From Harmothoe impar (lineage: Eukaryota > Annelida > Polychaeta > Phyllodocida > Polynoidae), in NCBI GenBank assembly GCA_947462335.1, contig OX381709.1, positions 65,960,609-66,024,608 on the forward strand: 64,000 nt of DNA, written 5' to 3'. Below the pieces are notes generated by a model. That model had not been told where the DNA came from, made no database searches, and saw only the letters and a program-made list of their open reading frames with translations. The translations under genes were made by a program, and so were the position numbers. Below, piece after piece: positions 19,895 through 31,589 of this stretch. The number at the start of each line of letters is the position of its first letter. Position 1 is the first letter of the stretch.

Positions 19895-21358
19895 AAAGAC
19901 TAATAGAAGGTTCTGAGTCTATTTCTAATTCTTTTAGGAATAGAGGAGGGAACTATAATAGTTTCCGGATAGATTAATTGTTGTTTCATTTAATCTGACG
20001 TCATAAATTGTTTATGACGGGGTATCCCTTTTGAGGGGAGGGGCATCTTTTTAGATGCATATGGATCAACGCGGGGGGAACCTTCCGTGGAAGCTCTGGA
20101 CTTACCTAACTACTCAACTCTCAACTATAGCCTACCGATGGGGAATCAGGACTCCACCGGGAAGCTACCAAACTAACGTCCCTGAAACTAACTTTTGGGA
20201 TACGTTACCATGATGTGTTCCTGATACTATTATGCTGAGTTATAAACTGTTCCCGTCCAAAGGATTACGTGTCAAACAGACAATGCTCGTGGTTCCAGAT
20301 CTACTTATATATTTCATGAACATTCCTGGAGCTAGGATTACGTGTTAAACGGACAGTACTCGTGGTTTCCAGCCGGATTATAGTTATATATGTCATGAAC
20401 TTTACTGGAGCGAGGACGGGATACTTATCGAGCTGTATACATATGAACTTACCTTCGGGTGATATTTATCCAAGAAACAGTATTAAGAAGAGGAGAGCAC
20501 CTCACTCATTCGTCTATTAGAAGCGGAGAGCACCTTGACCACAACTAGATCACCAGTAAGCTATATTTAATTGTAAGGGTTTCCGGGTACACTGCCAGGT
20601 TACTCATTAAAACGTTTTTAATATATAAAATATATCATTATTATGTGATACATATCACCTCAGGTGTTCCAATAAGGTATTCTCATATTTACCTTATGAA
20701 TCGGGTTTCATAATATGCTATATATGAAGATTGTATGATCTGATAACCTAGGAAACGTGGCTACCCGTAATGTTTATATGAAGTCGTTAAGACTATGTGT
20801 ATATACTAAATATACCGCCAGGTATTGTCGTGTGTGTTGACTCTGTTGTATGTTGCGAGAGATATTAATACTCCGGTTATATAATCGGATTACCCGGCTT
20901 AAAACAAAGGCTGTGGTTACTGTTATCCATTGTGTGAATGTTTTCATTAAATCACAAATCAATGTAAGACGCTGGTGGTTGTGAGTCCTTATCAGGACTG
21001 GTTTTTAATAACTTTTCTGTTCAACTTAAATATATACACACCCCACGCGCATTTTTTTAAATAACCGAGTAAGGAAACTTCATAAGGAAGTCATATCGAA
21101 ATGTGTCAAGCCGTTCGATTGTATGTATGATATTATATTCACTTGTCATAAAACATACCTAAATCATCTATTATGGTTGCTATTACAGTGTAATGCCATA
21201 TTTATATTGAGTTTGATGATCTCGCTTGTGTAGTATGTCGTGTTAATATGTTACGCCCCTAGTTACTGTATAGACAATAACTGTAAAGTCGTTGTTCTAA
21301 AAGGTTTTCTATGTACTAGGAAAACAGTATATATGTTCGTTACCACCTAGTTTTGTCT
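19895..21358 (+). other. 3' noncoding region of the LTR element
   Basis: About 1.46 kb without coding capacity. It includes a two-unit direct repeat with 73-bp spacing (GGATTACGTGT at 20262 and 20335, each followed by a CTCGTGGTT segment and a TATAT..TCATGAAC segment), and a shorter pair (GGAGAGCACCT near 20493 and 20526). The tail becomes AT-rich. It could hold the ORF3 3' UTR or cis signals such as packaging or insulator sites; nothing proves a role. Confidence 0.6.
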
Positions 21359-21369
21359 AGGGGGGGTAG
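21359..21369 (+). other. Polypurine tract
   Basis: AGGGGGGGTAG lies immediately before the 3' LTR. A G-rich purine run in this place primes plus-strand DNA synthesis in LTR retroelements. Confidence 0.85.
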
Positions 21370-21853
21370 TGTAGGGGCATGATACTACATATTAATCTCA
21401 TACACGGTATTTCCGGGTAACGTCTGTTTACTCAGCTTCTCCACCTGGAGCTAGTGCACACAGTTCCCGGGAGAGGGCGCAGGTCCTCTTCGGGTGACCG
21501 TGTGCCGCTCTCAGGTGGGCGGCCGACCCACCCACCTGGCCACGTGATCTAAGAGCCGGTGTTATATAAGACCCATGTGTTTACCTGGAACGGCAGTCAG
21601 TGCAGGCCCGACTGACGAGAGACTTCACATGTCCAACCGTGCGGACAGAGTTGTATGCTAAGAGTTGTATACTGACCGTTTCCTCTATTTATAGAGAAAC
21701 CTGATCTACCTGTGTGTATTAATTCTACACTGATCGTTCCCTAGTAAAGGAACTAGAGTTGTTATTCTTGTGAATAAAGACAGATATATTCTCGCACCTG
21801 GACACTGCCGTGATCGTTGTTCTTTAACCTAGAGTTAACTACGAACCACCACA
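21370..21853 (+). repeat. 3' LTR (484 bp) with polyadenylation signal
   Basis: Same length as the 5' LTR with four mismatches by eye. AATAAA at 21773-21778 is the expected poly(A) signal for element transcripts. The LTR is followed directly by the 3' copy of the target duplication, CTTCG (21854-21858). Confidence 0.96.
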
Positions 21854-21942
21854 CTTCGTTTCAACATAATTATCCTAAAGCATTGTTAAATGTATACTAA
21901 GTTTAAAATGCATTATTTGATGGTAAGACGATGATAGAACCA

Positions 21943-22067
21943 TGTTTACAGATTAGAGTGTCGTGTTAGATTTCCCCTACCATCCCACTTGGCTCCCCAG
22001 ATGGCTGTGCTATTGGGAGCCTTGTGGGATGGTGGGGGGACCAACAATCCACCCCCATCTGTAAACA
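21943..22067. repeat. Small foldback element
   Basis: Outer ends TGTTTACAGAT (21943-21953) and ATCTGTAAACA (22057-22067) are exact inverted repeats. An inner stem pairs CTACCATCCCACTTGGCTCCC with GGGAGCCTTGTGGGATGGTGG-type sequence. It is noncoding and most likely a non-autonomous hairpin element. Confidence 0.75.
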
Positions 22068-22439
22068 CATAGATAATTAGTAGACTATCATTTATAGGAT
22101 ATTTGATAATATTCCCATCACCAATCTCACCCTTAGTAATGTCCCCTTACCCCCCCCCCCCTCAGGAGGGGTTGACAGTTTTCACCAGCCTCCCCCTGTT
22201 GATAATGAATAACCGCTCCCTAAGTAAGAAAGGGGGAGGGATTACAGGATGTTTGGTGTGTTTGATATTTGCATAAAAATCATGATCTCTCTTGTGGGGG
22301 GGGGGGTATAAAATTCTATCCCCAAAACCTTTTTAAGGTCCGCCCATTCTTTTGAGGCCTGCTTTCTGCAGAAGTAAGAGATAAAATGAATTATAAATGC
22401 ATTTGCTGGATAGGGCTTTTGATACTTAAGGATCTTTTG

Positions 22440-22655
22440 TAGGATAGAGGACTGACATGTCCCAATGTCTCAAATGGTCCCTATCCCTCAAATCTTTGGG
22501 GCTGTTTGAATGTGGTCCCTATGTCTCAAATATTTGTGGGATAGGGACAGTTTGACTTTTGGGGACTTCATGTGTGCCCTAGGTCTCAAAATGCCCCTAT
22601 CTCACAAATATTTGAGGGATAGGGGCTTTTTGAGACTTAGGGGCCTCACAACCCA
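22440..22655. repeat. CCCTATCTCTCAAA-type repeat, right of the LTR element
   Basis: Phrases such as CCCTATCCCTCAAA, CCCTATGTCTCAAATATTTG and TTTGAGGGATAGGGGC alternate on both strands, as in the stretch at 8400-8600. The short frame here is only a by-product of the repeat. Confidence 0.6.
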
Positions 22656-22790
22656 TCCCTGTCGGGGGCCTAGGGTAGGAGGGAAACCCTGGAGTGGGAT
22701 GCAGTTGTATGAGACAGCTGCATACCAGGTGTACTAGGTAACAATTAACTACATTCACCTGTACTTATTCATCCAGTATGGAGCTCACAA

Positions 22791-23653
22791 CCCAGTAAAC
22801 ACCCTACGTATTTCCAACGTAGCTCAGAGGTTTCTCTAGGTAGTTTTCCAACCAAAAGGCTTAAGATTGGTAATTTTGGAAGGTTTGTAGACGTCAAAAC
22901 ATTAAGGTTTATTTACGTTCAACAGACATAGACGTCTGATTTACGTTTACCTACCTCATTCGAAGGTAAATCTACGTAATAAATCTACGTAGATCTACGT
23001 TAAAAGATGTAACTTTTCAACTTAAAGTGGGTAGATGACTTCCAAGTGTCACACTAGGTGGCAGCACTATCAATTATGGAGAGAATGTTACAGCTCTTTA
23101 ACAAACCTACCACATTCAAGCAGTAAATTCTCATTAACTATGAATTCAATATCATGCAAATAACCCGTATCCAATATAATATTTATATATAAAGAAGAGT
23201 AGACTAAAGCGTTGGGCGTGAACATGTACTTTGTGGCACTTTATTGAGTGAACACCACATTTGTGGTAACAGAAGAAATACAAGGCCTCTCTGCGGCCCA
23301 AAACTATTCAACAGAGCTATACTGTGAGGCTGTTCTGTTGAATGACAAGAATATACTATATAGAATGAAATGACATAGTGATTATTTTGTATGAATCTTG
23401 TTTGTTACTGTGAATTTGTCTGCAATATAATGCAAGTCTTTGTCTGAATCCCTATTTAGAATTATATGTAATGTGTTTTAAATCCCAGTTGAACGTAGAT
23501 TTACGTAAATTAGCTACGTAAATCAGACCTGTAAGTTTGAGATTGGTAAATAAACCTTAACATTTTCACGTTCATAAACCTTCTCAAATTACGTAGTTCA
23601 GACCAAAATTCAACGTAGATTTACATCTGGCCAACGTAGTTGTGTTTACTGGG
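22791..23653. repeat. Foldback element with CCCAGTAAACA ends (863 bp)
   Basis: The ends CCCAGTAAACA and TGTTTACTGGG are inverted repeats, and the inversion continues inward for more than 150 bp with ACGTA-rich blocks (TTTACGTTCAACAGAC, ATCTACGTAGATCTACGT on the left; GTAGATTTACGT, ACGTAAATCAGACC on the right). The unpaired centre includes CACTAGGTGGCAGCA at 23052-23066. No coding sequence; a non-autonomous DNA transposon is likely. Confidence 0.75.
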
Positions 23654-26317
23654 AAGGACCCTTACAGTACGTTTTCTAAAAATGGGACTGGTTAATACAA
23701 TTGTCACTGTTATGCCACCGCACAGAAACACTTTTTGGCTACGGTGTTGACCATAATTATATGCACTGACTAGTTTCAACTGCTAAATCACTTAGTACTA
23801 ATGTCATACAATTCATATAATAATTTTCTTCCTTTTTCGATTTAAAAATTAGAAAAGGAGTGATTAGAATCATGTAACCTTGCGGTCAGTATAAACAGTC
23901 CTAACCAATAAACCCCAAAGCCTTCCCTCAAGCAATACATCAGAATGGGATATATAGACATAATCGGTTTGCTTATTGTACCTCCCTAGCTTTACAACAC
24001 CCAATGTTGGAAAGTTGCCAGTAGAACGGTGTTATAACAATGTTTGTCCATTACCCACTTCTCTCTACAAAGCGTCTCAGTTCCCACCACTGGTGGCACC
24101 CCTTGAGTCTGACATCTCTGCTTCCTGTACGTCAAAGGTGTAGACGGGTGGGAATATTGTTAATCCTTTGTACCACTATGGGATCCATGTAATGGCTTAC
24201 TGCGTTTACCCGTGTTTGTCCTTGCCCCCGGCGCCCCAGGAGTCTCAGAGCTCCCCACACCAAATATTGTGGAATGGCAATAAGGCCATAAAAAGTAAAT
24301 CGATAAAACCCTGCAGAAAGACGGTTGACATTTAATTGAAGAAACACTCCAAATTACCAAGCACTGTGCAAACATTAGTCCAGGGGATTGGGGAGCCCTC
24401 GCGGACATTTTCACAGCAATCAAACCGACAAGTTGTCCCTTCTACTTTGTTTGTCTGTCCCTTCTTGAATATGGATTAAATGGATTTCTCAAGTTCCTGA
24501 GAGATTTCTCCATGTTGACTCATTACAGGACCTGGTCTTAAAATATCCCACATAATAACTGTTCCATTCAGCTTTATACCATGGTTCGTATTTATAATGA
24601 AATTACTTAATTATAATCACTCAAATGAGAAAAATATAAGTATGAAAAATTATATATAGATCCCTGTACGCTGGTTTCTCACTAATATTGTACGTTTGTT
24701 CATAAATATTTGGGATAAACAGGTATTTCTGAATACCACCCAGCTGGCTTAGGCTTAAAGTGGGAAACGTTATTTCAGTTCGTGCATTAAATCAAGTTAA
24801 TGATTATGATGCATAACTCCTTGACACATTCCAAACAGGTTAGGAGTTACACAATCTCAAACATTGGAGGATGTCCAGGTGCATGTAACTATTAGGATTA
24901 GGCGCTATAACCTGATAACTCTCTCAGATATTCAAATATGATGCACACATAATATTCGCATAGTAAGCAGACTAATCTAGATTGATTGTGATACACAATT
25001 ATTGATCTAAAAATACATCCCTAGGTAAACCTAGTTATTCCAGATTACACTCATATAGTTACCCTTTGTGAAAGTTGTCTACAACTTGAATGCATCCTTG
25101 ATAAGCTAATTAATGTGTAACCTGACCTAACCCCATTTTCTGGATATCCCGTAAAGTGCTGTGGGATTGTTGTTTTAAAAAAAAGGTATTTTGGGCCAAC
25201 AAGTTTAAATTATCTAGAAATATAGGCTTCTAATGAATTCTACCATATCACCCTACAGAATTGTAGAAAGGAGTCGACCTACCCATATATATATAGACAG
25301 AGGTCCACGATAATCTGTCCGAACGACAGGTTTCTCCACAAGTGAGACCTTGGGTCGTATCACAAGAGGTGCAGCGAATGTTGATCAATTCCATTTTAAG
25401 ACAACATTTAATGATTGGTTTTACAATTAAACCGTGGAGAATGGGGCTGTGTAGAATGAGATTCAGTTTCTCCACGGAGGTGTGGAGAACGGCCCTTCCC
25501 ATACAAAACAATGGTGAAGTTGTTTCTCCACATGAAATAAACCCTATTTCGCTTGGCTATATTATCTGAACACAACAATCTTTTCTTGATAAAGGCAAAC
25601 CTACTTATCTCCCTTTTCATGATCTTTAATGAAAACCCTTTTTTAAACACATGTACACAAACCTGGGCATATTCGTTATAATACTAGTTTTTGTATTTGT
25701 GTTGGCATCAGTTCATTACAAGTAAGGTCTTTCGAATACATCCACGTGATGAAAAAGAGGAATGAACAACCAAGAAACTTTACAATCCTTGGTAAGGTAT
25801 TCATATTATATGATAAAGCTTATGGTATCAGTAATGGAGTAAGATCACCGACAGAAGGAAGAGGTCCTGGTGGCAGAACGGCAAAGCACCGAATCCTCCC
25901 AGTTCCACGTTATATGTTTTTATCCACCCAATACACACTTTAAAGCATTTGCATTTCAGTTCAATCAACTATTGAAATGCAAAAAATTGGAGTAATTGTC
26001 ATTGAACCTGTCTTCATTGTTTGCCAGGTGATAGAGGATCATTACAAAAATGCATAGACCTAGGTATTTTTAAATGATCAGCGACTAACTCATGGGCCAT
26101 CGTCGATACCTCAGTCCGCCCACACCTCCCTGCCCACAAAACTGATCAGTAGGGGGGGGGGGATTTAAATACAGGATTGATAGCCATGTTTTGTCTCCAA
26201 GGCAGCCCATTGTGAAAGTCATAGCAACCCTAACCCGTCCACAGGAGACTTATGGCGTGATTTTGTGGCATGGCCGCCTCATAAATACCAGAACCCTTTC
26301 TGGTTCGTGCCGTGCAT

Positions 26318-26348
<31 letters not shown>

Positions 26349-26960
26349 GGGTTACTGGGACATGGTGGGGCGGTAGGACACCAGTTGCGTGCTTCGGCAA
26401 GCAGTGGTCATTCTGTATTCATACGCTGTCCGTAATCGCCGCCTGACATCGTCACGTCAGCAACCGATGTTTGCCGACTGGGGACAAATGGAGGGCTAAT
26501 TCCACTGTCATGCAGCCATTTCTACTGGTCATGCTCCTGGCCGGATGCCCCGTCTCCCATAACGTCTTTACATTGCCTGCACGACCAGGGACAGGCCCTG
26601 CTATCAATGTGTCCCTCAAATATCCTGTTATTCATATAACCTCAGGTGGTGGTGTTTTTCTTTTGTCTGTGTATTTTCACAGGGCTGTTTGGTATTCATT
26701 TTTCTTGCGCTTTTGTGGCTTGTTTGTACTTATTTTATGGGGTTTTAAATATCATTCCAAGGTTTTATGCGTGACAATCTCCAGTTAAGATCATACTACT
26801 CATGGAAATAAATCAAAGGTACAGCGAAATGATGTTAAACGAACAGGACTCTCTGTCCTCTAGTGTACTTCTATTGTGGGCTAACACGTCCACTTAGTCT
26901 AGTTGGCCTAGAAACCACTGGCTCCATTTCAGGCCGGGCTCGTCTACCTATGAGCCTCGG
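23654..26960. other. Gene-free stretch with simple-sequence tracts
   Basis: I see no gene. There is a G run near 26,152 and a (GT)n(G)n tract at about 26,318-26,351. A partly inverted pair of TTTCTCCAC / GTGGAGAA motifs lies near 25,330-25,535. The open frame at 26,471 starts with a hydrophobic stretch but matches no family I know and has no supporting context. Confidence 0.45.
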
Positions 26961-27109
26961 GCTTCATGCAGACCCGGCTTATTAATGGAGCTCTAATACC
27001 GCACGTCGACCAGCGGCCAAACGCCCCGCGAGCAATTAACAACTCGCTCAGTCTGTGGCAGGAACATGCTGGAGCTGCTCGCCGCACGACACGCATGGGT
27101 GGCTTGAGG

Positions 27110-27900
27110 GTAGGACGGGGAAGGGAGGATGGGATACAGGCAGTGAGACAGGAAGGGAGACAGGCAGGTAGGCAGAGAGACAGGATGGGGAGACTGCCAG
27201 GCAGGCAGAGTCAGGATGGGGAGACAGCCAGGCAGGCAGAAGGAGGGAGGCAAGTAGGTAGAGAGACGGGATGGGGAGGGAGGCAGGTAGGCAGAGAGAC
27301 GGGATGGGGAGGGAGGCAGGTAGGCAGAGAGATGGGATGGGGCGGGAGGCAGGTAGGCAGAGAGATGGGATGGGGCGGGAGGCAGGTAAGCAGAGAGACG
27401 GGATGGGGAGGGAGGCAGATAGGCAGAGAGACGGGATGGGGAGGGAGGCAGGTAGGCAGAGAGACGGGATGGGGAGGGAGGCAGGTAGGCAGAGAGACGG
27501 GATGGGGAGGGAGGCAGGTAGGCAGAGAGACGGGATGGGGAGGGAGGCAGATAGGCAGAGAGACGGGATGGGTGTGGGAGGCAGATCTATAGGTGGAGAG
27601 ACAGGATGGGTGTGGGAGGCAGATCTATAGGTGGAGAGGCGGGATGTGGAGACAGCCAGGTAGGCAAAGAGACGGGATGGGGAGACAGCCAGGTAGGCGG
27701 AGAGACGGGATGGGGAGAAAGGCAGGTAGGCAGAGAGACGGGATGGGGGGGAGCAGGCAAGCAGTGAGATGGGATGGGGAGACAGGCAGGTAAGCGGAGA
27801 GACGGGACTGGGAGACACACAGGTATGCAGGGAGACGGGATGGGGAGACAGCCAGGCAGATTAGGAGGTAGTGAGACAGGCAAGCAAGTAGACAGGGAGA
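27110..27900. repeat. 33-bp G-rich minisatellite
   Basis: A tandem array with a 33-bp unit approximating GGAGGCAGGTAGGCAGAGAG followed by ACGGGATGGGGAG; best-ordered between 27,245 and 27,570 and more divergent outside, with AGACAGCCAGG variants. Since 33 is a multiple of three, open reading frames arise on both strands (an 11-residue repeat), but these are artefacts of the array. Confidence 0.9.
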
Positions 27901-29260
27901 CACGAACGCAGGGAGGGGTCAATAGAGGAAAGCTGCATAGCAGGGCGGGGGTTATGACTGTAAGAAGCGTATAAAGGGTAGCCCAGTAGAGGGTCGTTAT
28001 GCGAGGCAGGAAAATGATATCAGACATTGATAGTGATTTCGAGGAGAAGGCAAATTTGTTGGGAGGGGTGACGAATGGTTCGCCCAGGAAGGAAGATGGA
28101 CATAATGCTAATGATGAGATCATGGTAGTGGCCTTGCGGGGGAGTGGTCTTGGCAGGGTGTCGCGAGACTCCCCCTATCAGTCTGTTAATGTGTAGGTCG
28201 AACCCTGGTCGATAAATGTGAAACATCGTACTAAATTATAAAGACGACAAGGTAACTTGGACCATTATGGTATTGGCTTAGATCTACTCCACATGTACAA
28301 CAGTAGAAAGAGGTCAAGGATCCTACTGAGTTGCGCTTTGGCATGCTCCTTCTCCTGTATGATGTGTGGGCTGGTAGCGCAGTGTGGGCAGGTGTGTGTT
28401 GGCTTTAGGTTATATGGCTTTGCTAATGGAACCCATAGGCTTTAATGTACCTTGGTAGAAGAATGGGGGTGCAACCGGGGCGGGGAGGGAACAATTGGCG
28501 AACGCTGCAGTTTCCCAACTATCTCTGGTGAGAACCCATCAGGTGTCTTTGCCTTGGAACCGCGCCATAATTATGGTTCCATGTTTTATTCCTGCCTCCT
28601 ATCACCAATTCCTATGACCCAAAGCACCGACATCTCTGACCCTCTGAGACCATGGACCCGTATACCAGTACCCTAATCCACCAGTACATGTACCACTTAG
28701 CCCTCAGCCCTATAGATAGCTGCATGGCCATGGTCTAAAGCTAGAGACCATGCAGACTAGCTGCATTTATGATGAATTAGTTTTGGCAACGCAGTGAGTG
28801 AGGTAAAGGTAGGAGTTGTATACTGCCGGCATTATGTCTCTAGGCGTCCATTGCCTTGTAGTTAGAAGGATAGGCAGGTTCTCACCCTGGAGGAGGCCTA
28901 GGCTGTGGGAGAAGCTACACGGTGGTTGAGCGGTGCCAGGTGCCACTCTCACCTCCGCCTCCAATAGCCTACCAACACGCCACAGCCCCCCCCCCCTCCT
29001 CAGGGGCAGCAACCACTACCCACCTACAAGCCCCCGGCATGTCTACCTGTTGAAGCCCTAGTGTACCCTTAGACCCTCTCCAGGGTCGGCTCCCCACAGG
29101 AGGGGCAGGTATGTTCCTTTCCTCCAGGCCAGGAGGCGTCTTAACACCTACACAGAGAACACCAGATGGAGTTATTGGGTCTTTATAGACGCTCAAAACG
29201 CTGAGCACTAGGTTAGGGGGGGGGGCATACACAAGAAATAAAGGCATAAATGATATATCA
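27901..29260. other. Gene-free stretch
   Basis: No gene is recognised. The short frames have no domain. There is a C run near 28,988 and a G run near 29,217. Confidence 0.45.
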
Positions 29261-29267
29261 TGGTATA

Positions 29268-29719
29268 CCGTATTTCCCCGTTAATAAGCCGGCCCCGAAT
29301 GATAAGCCTGTGCCCCCGTTTATAAGCCAGGTAAAAAAGGGCACTAGGACCAATATAAGCCGGGGTCCGAATATAAGCCGGGGCCAAAATCATCAGATAA
29401 CACTTATCTGGTTATACATTTGCATCTAATTGCATTATTCACATAATTCTTGCGGTTATACAAATCACAGTGAAATTCATTAACTATAGAAATGTTTATA
29501 AAGGTGATAAGCTCATATGTTGATGAGGTTTTCGAGATCTATTCAAAGATATTATTGAAAAGTACAGGATTAATCAGAAAATATGACAGGATGTCAGAGA
29601 AATTCCCCTTGCAAAATACTATAAGCCTGCGCCGTTTATAAGCCTGCCCCGTTTATAAGCCTGGTAAATATACCATTTGAAATCAGTATAAGTCCGGGCT
29701 TATAAACGGGGAAATATGG
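29268..29719. mobile_element. MITE with TA-flanked CCGTATTTCCCC ends (452 bp)
   Basis: The left end CCGTATTTCCCCG and right end CGGGGAAATATGG are inverted repeats, each flanked by TA, as for Tc1/mariner-type target duplications. Subterminal repeats of TTATAAGCC / GGCTTATA occur at least eight times. There is no transposase. The element at 62,276-62,457 has related ends. Confidence 0.8.
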
Positions 29720-29721
29720 TA

Positions 29722-31580
29722 TGTCAGCTGTCTAGAGTTGTCAGGTAGTATCTCTGTATGATGTGAGTAGCAGAACATATGACTACTTGTACCAAGTGTA
29801 GATGAAGACGTTGATGTACGCCCTAAGTCCTCAGAGTTTATAGAGTTTTATGAATCGATATGAAACTGTTGAGAAATATAGTAAGATTGGTAATATTAAA
29901 TGTGGCAAAGCAAAGCAAAGATATCTACCATGTGCTATCAACGAAACGTGTATCAGCATTGAATCTGATTGGTGAATTAGTGGTATGAGTAGAGGAAAGT
30001 ATAGACCGACCTATACAAACACAGTCTATATTCGTTTCAGACGTAGTTGGGCAGTTAAAGTAACGTTCTCCAGAAATATGGTGAAATAATGAGAATATAA
30101 CAGAATTGTTTGTCATTCACGGTACATGGGTAGATACGATCAACTAGACAGCGAACTGTCTGGAATCCAATTGCTAAACGAGTGACAATGAGAATGACAA
30201 TGGATGTCCGGCACCGGTTCCCAAGGGATACCCCGCCCCCTCCCCTCCCCCATGGACATTCCAGGAGGGCTGAATGAAGCCTTAACCCCCCTCCCTCCTC
30301 CAGTTCCTCAGGTGGGAAGACACTCACCTGATTGTCCGGCGTTGCTATCAGGAAGCAATTTCGATCATCCAAAGGTCAATGCCATTAGCGTGGCCGCACC
30401 AGATCGGGGAATACCTGGGTCCGGCCGGTCACTGGGGTAGCACATCCTCCTCCATAAGTGGCAGAGTACAACTTTGTCCAGTTACTGGAGTGCTCAAATC
30501 TGGGTCTGCATCTGGTTACTCCCTCCTCTGTGCATACATGTATAGGATATACATGGAAGTAACTGTATAACACGTGTAAGAACTCAGCGGTCGTCTGGAT
30601 AATACACCTTTGGTGGGCCTGTGTACCGCGGTGCTGCGCCCACCGCGCGAGCAGCTCACGCTCCTGGTACGGAACTGCTGCTCTTTCTCACATAATATGC
30701 GCCGACAGGTGGCATATACTCTAGAGCAGCTCGGAGCTGCTCGGACGGCGCCCAGGTGGTGGGTGGGAGGTACTGCTCCCCTGGTAGAGACGTCAGGGGG
30801 CTCATAGAGGGTCACGGAGTAGTTCTAAGGCGGCGCTCCTATGTCCACTTAGAGAGAAACTCACAGAAGTGTGAGCAGTTACCGGCTAAACTATCTCCTT
30901 CTCCCATCCATCCTGGCACCCCTACGTATACCTAACCCAGTCACTATATAACATAATGATAAGTAAATGTAAGGGAACAGACATGCACCTCTCATTTCTC
31001 AATGTTCTACACAGATTCCGTTAGATACTACAAGTCTACCCATCCATCTACATTCTGTGTGAGTATTCCTCAGATGCACCCACGTTGTATGGTGTCGGGT
31101 GCAGCACCTAGATATACATGCACACTATGTAGTGGGCGAGTGGACCTGACCCTTTAAGGCCCGCATAGTGCTTTACCGCATTATAACATTTTGACACCAA
31201 AATAGTCATGCATACTAGATACTAGGAGCCAGATTAAATAATTTGTGAGCGATCACCTTCATTCCAAACAATTCTTCTTTTTGCACTAGTGGGGGGATCT
31301 TAACAATGGGCTGAATTCCTGTTGGTCCCCTCAGTCAGGAGGGGTTCGGGTGTGTTGGTTTCCCGCTCAGAAGAAATCCACCAGCCTATTGTTGAAAGAT
31401 TACCACTCCCCGAATCCTGGAGACAAAACGAGTTATCAATATATATGTTTGGTAGCGAACACTGTTGACTTATTCTGGAGACACTATGTACTAAAGTTAT
31501 CAATATCAGCTTGTATGATATCAAGTGGGTCGCGATTTGTCTCGCTACAGTGTATGACAGTGCCATCCGCGTAGTCTGAC
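29722..31580. other. Gene-free stretch
   Basis: No gene is recognised. The GC-rich segment 30,600-30,830 carries GAGCAGCTC twice and GGAGCTGCTC once within about 110 bp, matching the recurring GAGCWGCTC motif of this window. Confidence 0.4.
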
Positions 31581-31589
31581 TTAACACTT

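Larger units (their letters stand above)
8846..21853 (+). mobile_element. Complete 13.0-kb Ty3/gypsy LTR retrotransposon with a third ORF
   Basis: The element is bounded by two 484-bp direct LTRs (TG...CA ends) and a 5-bp target-site duplication CTTCG (8841-8845 and 21854-21858). Order: LTR, primer-binding site, gag, -1 frameshift signal, pol (protease, RT, RNase H, stop, integrase), an internal promoter-like region, a large third ORF, about 1.5 kb of noncoding DNA, polypurine tract, LTR. RT before integrase, the YLDD active site and the GPF module after the integrase core mark it as Ty3/gypsy. At 13 kb it is far longer than the usual 5-8 kb. The near-identical LTRs and intact duplication indicate a recent insertion. 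It is CpG/CCGG-rich compared with the flanks. Confidence 0.97.

Noticed and set aside
26471..26788. 105-residue frame with a hydrophobic, signal-like start
   Set aside because: No recognisable domain, no splice continuation and an unremarkable length for chance.
27110..27900. CRISPR-like array
   Set aside because: Units are contiguous tandem repeats without unique spacers, in eukaryotic DNA.
26966..28123. Long open frames on both strands with 11-residue repeats
   Set aside because: They come from a 33-bp minisatellite whose unit length is a multiple of three; composition is low complexity, frames exist on both strands and there is no gene context.
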